This document shows positions 51,601-64,000 of a stretch of 64,000 bases of DNA, piece by piece; position 1 is the stretch's first letter, and each line of letters starts with the position of its first letter. The position numbers and the translations under genes are program-made. The notes below the pieces were generated by a model, which saw only the letters and a list, made by a program, of their open reading frames with translations, was not told the DNA's origin and made no database searches. Location: the NCBI RefSeq assembly GCF_047495875.1, contig NC_092463.1:34475724-34539723 (forward strand). The letters are read 5' to 3'. The stretch is from Pithys albifrons albifrons. Its lineage: Eukaryota > Chordata > Aves > Passeriformes > Thamnophilidae.

Positions 51601-54479
51601 AGGGCAGCAGTGCTTCATTCCTTAGAGCTTATTATTCTGTAGAAAATGGGTCAATCACTTACAGAAATTGTTTTCCAACAGGAGGCAGGAAAAGCCTTTA
51701 TTGCCACTCCTCACCTTCCTTTTGTGGAAAGCATGACCTACCTCCATAGCAGTTGCAGTACCGTGGTAGGCTTTCAGATACCAGAGCCATGTCCTGCAGA
51801 TGGGGAAATGACACCTGAGCCATCTTCTATGTGGCCCTTTCTATCCTGTGTATGCCTGTATAGCTGCAAATGAGGCAGTGTCCAAGTGTTCTGGGTCGTT
51901 CCTGGAGTGAAAGAGGTTAAGTTGAACAATACAAGTGGGAGTTGTTTCAAAACAAAATTTGCTTAATGTGAAAGGTGAAGCTGTGAAAGAAGTTTGATCA
52001 TCTAGTTAGCTTATGTTTTCCAGCATAAAAGATACTACCTGCTTGTGGCTTGCTTGGTACAGATGTCTGGGTACTTCTCAGATCTGCTTCCTGTATGTGT
52101 TTTAGTGTTCTCTGGTGACTTCATCACCTGACCGTGTTGCTTGCCCTTAGCTCTGCTGGCGCAGTACAGACTGGGTGAGGGAGCAGAGGGCTGGTTGGCC
52201 TTGTACTTCAGAAATAAAGTCATCTGCTTTTCACATTTCTGTGATGATACGTGAGGCAGGAGTATGCAGAAGGTTCCCCAGCTCCTAGGTAAGGTGGTTT
52301 GTGCAGGTGACTTTTACAAAGAGTCAGGAAAGAAAGCCAGCCTGGGCAAAGGTTTTGCCTCTGCAGGAACAGCTTACCAACATCTGTGCCAATTCAGAAC
52401 AGCGCTCTCTTTCTGGTTAGTCAGAGCACTACATTCCTGGTTGTAAATGATACACCCAGTAATGTCTAGGGTGAGCCAGAGCCTATGCACCTTGCAGTCC
52501 AGCTAAAATGAGTGTAAAAGACTTTGCAGGTGCATGCTGCCCTTTAGTATATCCTTGGAGGCTAAAGAGAAGCTGGACTGCTTTAGAAGTTTGTAGGCAC
52601 ATCTGAATGAGCATACCTATCAGTTACTGGGTCAGAGGTTTCTAATCATTGCTTAAAAGAGGGAAGTGTTTTATGTTACCTTTTGTTTTGTTCTGGATTT
52701 TTATTGGTGTCAGTGCACAAGAGTTCACCACAACCTTATTTGAAAACTCCCCCGCCCTCACATGCTTCTGTCAAAGCTGGATTAAATGACTGAGGGAATC
52801 TTCCCTACCACAAATGCTGCTGCCTTGCTTTCATTGCATAAGATTCAAGCATTAGTAGTGACTAGGTAAGTGTTTATATCATAGGCTGGTGAAGCTGCTG
52901 TTTGACTCCTTCCTTGCTGGATCTTTGCTGTCAGGTATGCCATATATTGAAGGTAGCCTATAAGAACTTCTGTGGAGCACTTTTCTGTCCTGTTTTCTCT
53001 GACTCTGCTGGGAGCGTGAGGATGATGAAGTACTTCTGAAGGGGGAAGCTCTCTCTTTAGTATGGGTAGCTGGGGCACAGTGCTGTGTGTACTGCCAAGT
53101 GCCTTCTGAGGATGAGAAGTCTGTTTTGATTTTTTTCATACGGAATATATGCATGGAAGATGGTCCAACTCATTTGTCTCCACCAGCCTAGTCTGGGCTG
53201 TGTCTATTCAGAGCTCTAGGTAGAGCTGTTCCTCTCTGCTTACAGCAGTGTCCCTGATGATAGTTGTACATTTGGCTGTTTCTTCTGCTAACCAGCCTAG
53301 GAAAGCTGGGACACTTGCTTAACCCACAAGACACTTTGACCCATGTATTTTCTTTGTATTTTGTGTCAGCAGAGATTTATGGTAAGAATGCTTCCCATAA
53401 GTTCTAGAGAAAAAGTTATTTCTGCTTGTCATTTATGGTGTTTTCAAGATGTGTATAGTTTCCCTTAGTGGCATGATAAATACATGTGATTTGGTTTATT
53501 TTGATCCAGAAGTTCTTTCCAAGGCAGATCTCACAATTAAGCTTTTACGTGGAGGTGGACTTGCACAGGAACTATAGGATGTAGGGCACAGTTTATAAAA
53601 ATGCTTGAATGTCTACTAAGAAGAGAGGACCTGCTGTGAAGGTAATGTAATGATTCCTTCGCAATATTGAGCTAAGCTATTGTTGCTTTCAGTTTTCCTT
53701 CGCCACTTAATACATTACCATAGAGATGAGTTAGTGAGTTTCCAAAACATCAGCCTCTGCCATTTGTGCTGACAGAGGTTAGCACAGTATTAAGAGCACA
53801 CTGAGCAGCTCAGCAATTTCCGTTCTGTGCAAGGGAACACTCAGGTGCATATGTAAAGAAAGCGGTTCATTACGTTACATTATATTGCCATATAACTTGT
53901 GGATGTACAGAAGGTCAGCTTCTAGAATCTAAGTCCTCCTGTTAGATAGTGATAACCTGTTGGAAACAATGCCTCACTTTGGTGGTTTTATTATAATGCA
54001 TTACTGCTCACCATAAAGACAACCAAATGCTTGCTTTCTCATGGATTAGCCGGAGTGTAATTAGTTTTTCAAAGATCGGATCAATAAGTATAGCATGTTG
54101 ATTTCTAAAAATGTCAATCATGCACGTTTTCTAATTTCCCTCTGATTTTCATGATACAAACTCCAAGAGCTTAGTAGTCCAACTTCAGTTTGGGGTATGC
54201 TGCCTTGGGGGGGCAGTGGGAGTAGGGTTTTTGCTTTCTTTTGGCTGTTCCCAGCTATGTATCAGACATAGAAGGCCGGAAAATGTCCCATTCTGATGTG
54301 GGAAATGTAGTTTTCTTGGTTTGAGATCCTTGTTTGAGAAAAAAAGGACTGGACATGGTCATGAAAATGATGAAAATTTGCTGCACTTTGGACAAGGGCT
54401 TAGCAACGTTTGGAGTACTAAAGAACTGTAAGTGCTAACACCAGCACTTCCACTGTGTCTTTCATTTGAGAATCTCTCT

Positions 54480-54580
54480 ATTCTTAATGAATTTTCAGTG
54501 TGTCTCTGTGAGGCTGGTATTATTAGTGTCATTTCGAAGACAAGCAGATATAAAATGCTTGTATAAGCACGTATTCAGCA
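54480..54580 (+). repeat. Decayed MIR-like SINE
   Basis: TGTGAGGCTGGTATTATTAG followed by CATTTCGAAGACAAGCAGAT resembles TGTGAGGTAGGTATTATTAT..CATTTTACAGATGAGGAAAC of MIR elements. Confidence 0.45.
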
Positions 54581-54665
54581 AGCCAGAAAAAGGCAGGAAT
54601 AAAAATCAGGAATACTAATGTTTCAACCTGGTTTTGAGCTACAGTCTTGTACTTCCTTTTTTTTC

Positions 54666-54684
54666 TTTTTTTTTTTTTTTTTTT
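54666..54684 (+). repeat. Poly(T) run
   Basis: Nineteen consecutive T, preceded by T8 and a single C. It could be the poly(A) tail of a minus-strand retroposed sequence, but no body is recognisable. Confidence 0.8.
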
Positions 54685-57600
54685 GGTCAGAAAATAGACT
54701 AAAGGCATTAATTTTGGTAGCTTTTTTCTCCCCCTTTTTTGTCCCATTGGGTTAGGCTGCATAAAAGTGAGACATTATTACGCAACATATCTAAGTGTGC
54801 ATGTGATACTTGAAAAAATGGTAATCAGATAAGTTGCCAGGCAACAGTACCCTGCCTTCAATTACCAAAAAGCCAGTGAGTGTGCTTTCATGATGTAACA
54901 TGTGCTCTGTAGTTCTTCAGAAAGAAAGTGTTGGTGGAGTTTTGTAAGAGTTGCTCCTTTTTAACTCATCTCCTGCTTAACCTGCCATGTTGCGAGATCA
55001 GATTTGACACTGGTTTTAGAGAAAAGTATTCACAGAACCTGAAATCAACAAGTTAGATGAGCTTTTAAAGATAATGAAGGGTATGTGAATATATATGAGT
55101 AAATAACCATTCCCTGCCATGGGCCTGTGGGTCTGATGGTTCAACAGCTTACAGAAAGTAGTTCATAGCTCATCCTTGGGACCATGAAAAATGAGAAAAT
55201 ATGTATGAGATTGATGTTGAAAGGTAGATGGCAGGAATACATGGCAAGCTGTGAGAAGTCTTAAGATGCTCAGAGTGACAGATTGGCCCAAAAATGTTGA
55301 GAACCATAGTAATACATGAAAACACAAATGTAGCCCAGCTGTTTCACTTTGATTGCCTTAGCAGAAACAGAATGAAAGAAACATAAGCAGGAATGAGTGT
55401 ACACAGAGGGAAAAATAAGTGAGACTCATAACCTAAGAGAGCTCCAGCAGCATGAGGGAATTGGATTGTTTGTTTGAAACCTGAGCTTAATTTTTTTAAC
55501 AGATTGCAAGATAACAACAAAAAAGAAGACTCTTGGCAGTCATTTAAAATGCATTTTTGCTTTTGCCAGTAAGTAGCCACAGAAGCATTTGCAGATACTG
55601 TAGTTGTATGGGGATGCCAGCATCTACCCAAACTTCTTCAACTATGGGGTGGTGACCTGGCTTTAAAAAGAAATCTTAAACTCTGGAGGTCTCATGTCCT
55701 TCTCAGGCCTTTGCCAGAAATTCAGAGTAGAGACGGGGGATCCACCTCAATGTATCTGGGAAAGGATGCACATAACCTTGGAAATCACTTGTTTTCCTCG
55801 AGTAACTGCAAGTTGTTCCATTACAGAGTTGGTTTTCTATTTGTTGTTGTTGTTTCAGAAGGTGGGGGACTGTGGAGCAGTGTGTGCCCCAGGTCTCTCT
55901 CTGAGCTAGGTCAGCCCAGTGTAGGAACAGGTTCAAAAGGCCTCATCAAGAGGCGTGGTGGGACTTCAGTTGTAAGGGAAATCTGCATCACCTTCCATGT
56001 AAGTCCTGCCAGAGCAGGATGAGTTTGGAGAGGATACATGCACACTTTCCAAGTTTGGCAGATTCTTCCCAGAAGAATCCCAGATAAGCCACAGAGCAAT
56101 GTTGTGAAGTGTTTTCTCTGTTGGACAATTTATCACCAGGTAGCTGCATGGACCTGAGCTTTCTTTTTAGAGACCTGTGGAAATAATGAAGAAGCATAAA
56201 TACTAAAATAGACAGTTGAAGGAATGCACAACTAATCAGTTTCCAGTCAGAAATTTTCTTTCCTTTTTGTTTGCTTGTTCTTTGTATTCTCATCTGATGA
56301 ACACTTCTGCTAAATTATGCTCATGTGCAGTCCCCATTCTGCTGACGCCAGGAATGTTGGTGTCTGTGTCAGAGGAACACTCAGAGCATGGGCACGTGCT
56401 GTTTTGGGAAGCTGGAGATTTTAGATTTTAACTATTTTTGTATATGCAATTGAATGGTCATGCTACTGCTGTTGGGTTTTTCTTTCTTTTTTCCCCTATT
56501 ATACACATTTTTAATCATTAGTATTTTTACACAGAAAGTTCATTTATATACAAAGGGAAAATCCAATCTCTATTTCTGAATAGCTTAAGCTTTGTATTAA
56601 TCATGTGAGCTTTAAGGTTGAACCTTTCTCTTCAGCTCTACTGCTCTGTTCATATGTGTTGCGACGTAGTCTTTGCTAATGAAGATTTTCTTCAATGAAT
56701 ATTTTCTTTCAAGTGCAGATATATGTGTAGCTAAAAGTATGGTTTATTCAGCACTTTGAGTTCATAGAAATTAAATATTTTGGGAAAAAGGAACTTCTTC
56801 CTGCTAACTGGTGTGCTGTAAGCCAAACCTGGGAGGTGATACAGCTGAGAACTAACAGGCATTAGGGGAGCGTGGGGGTAGCATTCAGGTGGCTGATGAG
56901 TTCCTTGGTCTTGTTCCAGATGAAGCTCCATGGATGGCTTGAGTGCCAGGGCCAGGGTGAGTGGGACCGGGTTGTCCTAAAGCTGGATTGGCCTGAAACC
57001 TTTTGTATTGTTTGCATTTCTGTGTTGAAGGAGTTGGGAGTGTGTTGGACTTGCTTATTTTGTATGATTTTGTTCCTCAGTGTTTTATATATTAAATCAT
57101 AGACAAATATATCTGTGTAAAGAGAATTCTCAGTGTTCTTGTGATTCTAGGGAAATGCTTTTTAAAATTTTGTTTGTGTATCTGATAAATAGTTCAGCAG
57201 AAACCTCTATCCAAAATGCTTATAATGAAAACCAGTAACATGCAAATAGTTTTTAGGAACATCAACCTGACAACAACTTCTACCAAAGCTAGATAACAAG
57301 CAAACTATTTCCCAGTTTGATTTACAAATATGTCTTAAAATAGGAACTAATTCTCATGATAAGACAGACTCCAAAGTAGATGAAAACCTCAGTGCATAGG
57401 CAAAAAGTGCTAAATGTCTCTCTGTAATGCCCATGTTACATTGATTTATTTAGTGATTTCATGCTGTTCATTGCTCTGTTAATCTTGGTGGGAAGGTTTT
57501 TTGGGGAGGATTAGTTATTTAATCTGCATTTTTAATTGGAGTGTTTTTGTAGTACAGTGTCATGTCAATAAAAACAGTGTAGGTTTGGCTTTGGTTTTGT

Positions 57601-60600
57601 TGGTTTTTTAAGAAAACATTTCTCTTGAATTCCTCTTGGACTTTGGTGCTCAAAAACTCTGAGATTCATTAAGATAGTGTGAAGAGCTCATTTGTTACAC
57701 AGTCTGACATAAAGTGTCCTTGCTTTAACTTCTTCATATGCAATTAATCCAGAAAAATGCTTGGATACAATCCAAGCCCTTGGATTGTATGATTTGTGAG
57801 GCTGACGCAAGTAAGGTGTTCGATACTCGTGTATTGAAGTTGGCACCTCGAGGCATGACTTCTGTGAGAATCGGGAGTGCGGCATCTAAATGTCAGCACT
57901 TGAAGGGAAGGAGAGCCCAAGCTCGTGGGCTCTGCCTGCGTGGATCGTGCAGCTATGTTGCCTGAGCCCAGCATGAAGGTGCAAGGCAGTCAGATCACTG
58001 GAGTGGGGCAAGAGTCAGTGCCAGTGCCCGCAGGAACAGGCTGGGGTGGTGGGTGGCAGTGGCAAGGGACTGCTTACATGAATGCCACTCTCTGTCCTGG
58101 AGTCGGGGAGAGAGAAGTGTTATGATTGGAGAAGTGTGGAGGAGAGGAGGTGTGTGAGATACAGAGGCAGTGTTAGGAGAGCGAGGATGGAGGTGAAAAT
58201 GAATAAACAGTGAGACTTACTTTAAAAATTGGGGGTTGGTTGGGGAAATAGAGATAAAGCAATTTTTGGTAGATCCTTCAAGGGTTAACTGAGCCCTTGG
58301 CTGGCATGATAGCAGTGAACCTTTGGTCAATGACTCCAGTAAAGTTGCTCTGTGTGTTTGCTGTGGCTGGGATCCAGAAGGACAGTGAAGAGTAGAAAGA
58401 CTCAGCCTCACCAGAGGAGAGGCAGCTCTCAGGGATCTGCCCTGGGCAAAGGGCAGGTACAGGCACTCTTCTGAGGGCTCTGGAGCAGTCAGGTCTTCTA
58501 GGGCCCAATGTACTGGAGCTAGGCTGTCCATGCACATAGCTCTTTCAGTGTTTAAAGGCTCTTTTGCATTGTGATACATTAAGATTAAACTGTACTTCTT
58601 TGGTTTAGGAAGGCTGTCTGGTTGGTGTATTAGCTGTTGGTCGCACACACCTGGTCTGAAAACAACTGGCATCTGAAACGACTTGGAGACTTGCCGAAGG
58701 CAGCCTAGTCTACCTGTGGATGCTGTGAAACAGGAGCTGACCAAAAAAGTGGGAGAGCTCCAGGATCACTTTGCAGAAAAGGTAAGACGGGAAAGGTAAA
58801 ATTGGTTGGACTGCACTTGTAGACCAGAAGAACAGAGCAGTTCTCTGAGTACAGAGCTGACTGAATTGTAGATGGGACCTTTGAAATTTAAGTATGTAGA
58901 CTGTGAAGTTATTTCCATTCATTTACAAGTTGTTTTCTGGAGGTGTAAGATCACCGTTTACAGGCATCACCCTTAATTTCACATCATTCTGATTGCTTGT
59001 AGTTTATACTGCCAAACTTTTCAGTGTTATTGTCTCTTTAAAACCTCACAGTCTGATAGCTTTAGGCAGCTAAAAAATCAGGACAGTGGAGCAGTATCCC
59101 TAAGCTAAACCAGAGCAGTAGGTAAAGAATGGAGGGTTATTTTCTCCAGTAAAAGCACAGGTGTGAGTCGGATGATGAGGAATCTATTCCTGGCCCTAAC
59201 AAGCAGTGCAGTCTCTACACCTGATTCACCAGTGTTACTCTACTAATCTTTTTAGTCTCATCTTGCCACTTTCTTGTATGCTGTGGCAGTCTGTTATGCT
59301 TGCACAGAGTGGATGTAAAATGCTATCAAATTGGACGGGTGATTTATATCCCAGAGCAAAACTTTATATTGATTCTGGTAAATGGGCTGGACATTGTGAG
59401 ACGAGAAGGACAATCTGCAGACCCTGCAGCATTTTCTGTGTGCTCTGTGTGTCTGCAGTATGTGGTGTGGTTCCCTCGCAGGATGTTAAGCATACTCTGA
59501 TACAGGATGAAGGGGTTCAGGCTGCCGTATTGTTTTCCCTATTGTGGATAAGGTTTCATGGGTAGCTTGTGCACAGTACTTATCTCTAACTGTGAACTTT
59601 CTTTAAATATATAGGTGCTACGTGTATAAAATTCAGATACATACAGCACCTTCTTCCCTTAGCCTGTCCTATATCAGGTGTCTCATTACTGCCTCTTATG
59701 GTAGTGCCCAGGAGATCCTGTGTTGGGGTATTCTGTTGTTTCACTTGTGGGTATTCTTGCTGATAGACCTGTGTCTCTCTCTGAGACTGGGGAGCAGATC
59801 CAGTCATCTGCTGAAGAAAAGCAGTAGACTTAATTGTGGCAGTGGTAAGGGTGTGGATAAACAGGGTCAGCTGCTGCCTCGAGCTCCTGCTGTGATTTTG
59901 CTGCCCACTGTATAGCTCAATACAGGGCTTCAGTTGGTAATTAAGTGTCATCTATTGAGCAGTAAAGTCCAGACCAATACTGCAAGGTTATGACAAAGCA
60001 AATGTCAGCAGCTTCCCAAGAAGGCTGCTGGTGATGGACTGAGCTTGTGTGAGTCCACCTGTTTGGTCAGTGATGCAGCCATGAGTATATCTGAATAAAG
60101 CTGTGTCTGGCAACTGCTCTGGTGTATGTACTATTGCTGTGAGTAGAGCAAATGCTGCTTCTCGCCTGCCCTCAAGAACCATCAAAGGAAGTGCAGAAGT
60201 CTCCTATTACTGTTGAAACAAAACCTGAGCGCCGTATGGGCACAAGAAAACAGATCCATTGGCAGCAGAACAAGACTATGAATTATTCATTCTTCCAATG
60301 CCTCCTGTATGTTCCATCCACTCACACTGTTCAAGATGCTGTCTGCTGCTGATGCAGACAGATTGGCTTCCAAAGCTGTGAGGGCATGACCCTGCAGGCT
60401 GGGATCACCACTCTTTTCACCTTGTGCTTCATGAAACTGGCTTGGGCATTGTTGAGACATCCTTAAGGACACAGAAGTAACCTTTGGTCATCCCATATGC
60501 TGTTGGTAGGAATTCTTGTAGCACCAGTGAATCTGGGATACGTCTGGTAATGCCAGCCTGGAATTGTCTGTCAGGTGGGAGTGATGAGTTAGGACCAAGA

Positions 60601-63244
60601 TGGAGCACTAGCTGCTCTGGCCCATTTTGCAAAAGGGAGGTGGGAGGGCTGTGTCTTTTCTGTCGTATTGCTTTGGTTTTTCTAAGAGAACTTAATACTA
60701 TGTCAGTTTGTTCCTAGCTCTGTCTTCCTGAGAAGCCAAAGTGTCCTCTGCTAAAAATTCCCTGAGCACAGGCAGGATTTTAATCTCCATGTAGAGTGCT
60801 TTAGTGGAGAGGAGTATATTTATGTCTGTTTGGGAACACCTGTGAAACATGTAGTTTTTCTCAACTCATTTAGTAGTGGGCATTTGTCTATGTAATGGTT
60901 GCCAGTTGGCAGCTGAATTTGAGAGGCACAGAAGGACTTACGAAGCTGCAGAGACTAAATTCTTCTCCAACTCTTCAATGCACTGCTCTGAGCTCAGGTA
61001 AGAGGTGCCCAGTGTGAAAGAAAGTGTTGGTGAAGGTTTGTTCAGAGAATAAAATGCACATACTTAGATGCAGAGGAGTTTTAACTATTTCTTTGTTTTT
61101 TCCTTTCTAGTGATTGGTATGAAGATTCCTTCAGCTGTTTCACATACCCAGGCTGCACCATGCATGTGATATTGCATATTTTTAAGCATTTTCCCCCCAT
61201 TTTCCTTCAGGATCTTTCAGAGTCACTCTTGGCTATTAGGCTTTTGCTGAGAGGTATTCAGATTTTTAGTGCAGGAAAAGCTCCCTGTAAGTAGCAACAG
61301 CTGTAGAAGCGATGGGCTTCTTAAAGCAAAAATGTAACCTGGGCATTTACTGCTGTGCTGTAATGTGCTCTACTCCATTTGAGAGCACTTCAAATGTTCT
61401 TAAAGAGCTTTGTGGAAAGGAAGGGAATGTAACTGTAGTCAAAATAAGACACTGTAAGGTGTGTTCAGAAGAGTTTTCAGCTTCTTGTTTTGTCAGCTAG
61501 CTGGATTTACCCTAGAGTGAGTCACCTTTGGAGTTATCCTGGCCCAGAAGCTGAGAGAAGGTGGGGAGGCTCAGATAAAATCTCATACTGAGTTTGAAGA
61601 AGTGAAAGCCTCCTGAGGGGCAGACTGCCCACCTGGGTTGAGAGGCTGGATAGGTTTCACAAAGAGGGCTGTCAAGGACTAAAGGATTGCCTCTGAAGCA
61701 GGTAAAACATGTTTGTCGTCCTGTGGTCTTGATAAAAATGAGAAGGTGATAAACTGGAAGCATACGTTTTTATTTTGTTTTCAGTCAGTGAAAGAAACAG
61801 ACAAACATAGCAGGCAATGGATTTGTGGTTTCCATAGTGATGTAACTATGGAAGCTTTTGTACAACTGAGCTTTGCCCTCACTGCAATCACACTTGGCGG
61901 CTATGAGTGTTCAACTTTCCTGCCAGGGAAATGTCAATATACATCAAACACAGAAATGCCTGAAAATGCAACTGCATGTTCATGATTTGTTATGTTTGCT
62001 ATGTTATCTGAATATTCGAATGTTGAGAAGCACAGCTTATTTCTTCTTTATCTGAAACAGTGCATCAAACTGTATTGACACCACAGTTCTCGCTGCACCA
62101 GGCAGTGATATGTTAACCTTTACTTTCTCCTCTCTCATCTGTACTTTCACACACATCCCACAACACTGATGCCTGTGACTCTGCACCCACACTGATTTCA
62201 AACAAGCACTGATCAGGAAACAAATGCCTAACTCTTTCAGGGCACACTAACTGATGAGACCACCACTCTGTGAAACCTGTGGAGGTGTATTTCATGCTGT
62301 TCTTAGCCATCACCTCACTTCTTTCTGTCCCCCAACATTAAATCATGGTTTGTTTTAATGGGCATTTTGAGCGTGTTTTCATAGTCAAAATTCATGACCC
62401 TTGTGGAATTTTTGCATATGGAGAGAGCTGTTTGAGACTGTGAATGGCTGAATTTAAGAGCCCTTAATTCTGCCTTTCAAAACAAGTTGAAGGTGGAATT
62501 TTTCAGCATCTTAGTGATGAGATTACTAGTGGGTCCTAGAGGTAGAAGAAGGAAAATGCTCCATGTGAATGCTGGATGCAGACATCAGACAGGCACATGC
62601 TAGTCCTGCATACCTGCTTGCATAGTCCAGTGTTTGTGGGTCACAGTCATTTGTGCCTTGTCTTCTTCCATTTTACTGGTACTGCTGCTGGATGCTTCTC
62701 TTGCTGTCTCCCTGAACAAATCTCCCTTACCTTCAGCATTTGTTTTGCTTGTCTAATGGATGTAATGGGTCATCTGTTCCCTTTATAGAAAGGAATGTTA
62801 ATTATTTTCAGAGGGCTAATTAGGTTGCTAATGAGAAGCTCTACTGCGGAAATATTTCCTTTAATTACTCCCTCTTAAGTGCTGTACAGAGAAGCTTATT
62901 GAATATGCTGTTAAATAAAAATTCTTGCATCTGACTTAGAGACGCTCCTTCAGGAAAGAAGGAGAAACACTGAAAAGAAACACTTTGGTAAACTTGGGAA
63001 TCCTTGTGACACAGATGACTGAACAAATGAGACTGGTGCTGAGAGCTGCCTAGTCATGCAGCCTTTTTGACTCCTCAGTTTTGTGCTTCTGCAGATGATT
63101 GGCCACAGTTGCTCTTTGTATTTCAGTTTTGCTTGACGACTTTTGTCAGTATCGATAACCAATTGTGCTACTTGCCAAACTTATCTATAATTAGATGCAG
63201 CCCTCACACCAAATAGTTTAGTCTAATTATCCGGATGGCAGCCA

Positions 63245-63350
63245 GAAGCACAGAGAGGAGGAATGTCTTGTTCAAGGTCATGTTGCAGATCATAGCAAAC
63301 TTAGTAATAAAGCAGAGGTTTTGTCAGTCCTGTGTTAGTGCACTGCCCTG
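63245..63350 (+). repeat. Decayed MIR-like SINE
   Basis: GCACAGAGAGGAGGAATGTC, TTGTTCAAGGTCATG and then GTTAGTGCACTGCCC follow the MIR-type order (CAGAGAGGTTAAGTGACTTG, CCAAGGTCACAC, AGTGCTCTAACC). Confidence 0.5.
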
Positions 63351-64000
63351 TTTGGCCTTTTGTGTCTCTCTTAGGGCCAGCATAGCTCGCAAGACTTGCT
63401 TCAGTTCACATACTGCCTCATCAGGTAGCACAGCTGTTCAACAACCCCATCCATGTATCTACATTGGCACTGAATTAGGAAGGTTTTTGCTTCTCCATCT
63501 GAGTCCTGGCTTCTATCGTGCCTCCTTGGTTCCACTTGGTGTGGGTCAACTGATGCTCTGTTTGTTGAGCAGATTTTAAAGATGGTTTGAAAAAATTTAG
63601 AGCTTGAGGTTTTTGGAAAGGGTTATTTTTTGGTGGCCAGTGTGAGCAGTATCAAGCCATTTTACTTATAACTGAGGAATTTTTTTCTAGTCTCATCACA
63701 AGACAGTTCCCAACACACAGATGAGAACTGGCATCTCTTGTCAACTGGCATTTTGCCCAGAGGCATGAGGTACTTATAACTGCGCTGAAGGAAAGCAAGA
63801 TAAAGGAAAAAATCTTGTTTGATAAGACCTGAAATTACCCTGTGTAACCTCAAGTATTTCACCAAGGTGAATAAATCAGTGTTGTAGTGTAGAGTGCTTT
63901 AAGCACCCTAAGTAGGTACTGGAAAGGTAGCATCAGAAATGCTCAAACTCCACTTCTGTCTTCAAGATGTGCCCATCTCTAGCTACCTTCACAGGATTGA

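Larger units (their letters stand above)
48600..64000. other. Non-coding stretch, possible TMEM229B 5' UTR intron or flank
   Basis: No coding exon recognised over 15 kb. Contents: a 19-T run at 54666-54684, decayed MIR-like pieces (49805-49835, 54480-54580 and 63245-63350), AT-rich homeodomain-like sites near 62800-62880, and one protein-like open frame at 51322-51600. Confidence 0.55.

Overview
The window is vertebrate, almost certainly avian, nuclear DNA, not prokaryotic. Coding sequence is sparse and split into short exons with GT..AG borders. There are CpG islands, a CR1 LINE 3' end with the usual ATTCTGTGATT terminus, an older CR1-type LINE body, LTR remnants resembling the common bird ERVL LTR, and a nearly intact RTE-type LINE.

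Region 1 (1-23.8 kb, minus strand) is the 5' part of PLEKHH1 (pleckstrin homology, MyTH4 and FERM domain protein H1). Five coding exons are readable, running right to left: 18293-18468 (contains the start codon), 11927-11989, 4655-4804, 1779-1862 and 153-234. They encode about 168 residues of the N-terminal coiled coil. The remaining exons lie beyond position 1. A CpG island at 23.3-24.2 kb is the probable promoter, and a strong minus-strand splice donor at 23622/23623 marks a likely non-coding first exon.

Within PLEKHH1, in the intron between the second and third coding exons and antisense to the gene, sits a 4-kb RTE-type LINE (5122-9117). It has a perfect 15-bp target-site duplication, an endonuclease region broken by two compensating frameshifts and a stop codon, an uninterrupted 661-residue reverse-transcriptase frame and a (GAT)n tail. 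It resembles the AviRTE type of bird element.

Region 2 (24-47 kb) has no recognisable protein-coding gene. It holds a regulatory-looking cluster at 31.37-31.9 kb (inverted repeats, a CpG-rich patch and a full CTCF consensus match). Beside it is a 351-bp composite SINE (31972-32322, minus orientation) with a 12-bp target-site duplication. Its head looks partly tRNA-derived and partly 5S-rRNA-derived. Its body matches the 5' UTR of the LINE in this same window, and its tail matches that LINE's extreme 3' end, joined at a shared GCCCT. This looks like a non-autonomous element built from, and mobilised by, the LINE family, and it is the most interesting object here. An old CR1-like LINE lies at about 39.2-40.9 kb.

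Region 3 (46.5-64 kb) begins with CpG-rich DNA (46.5-46.74 kb, then a strong island at 47.65-48.55 kb with G-rich tandem repeats). By vertebrate synteny (TMEM229B lies head to head with PLEKHH1), this island could be the promoter of a plus-strand TMEM229B whose coding exon is not in the window; that is inference. The rest is non-coding sequence with decayed MIR-like repeats and simple repeats.
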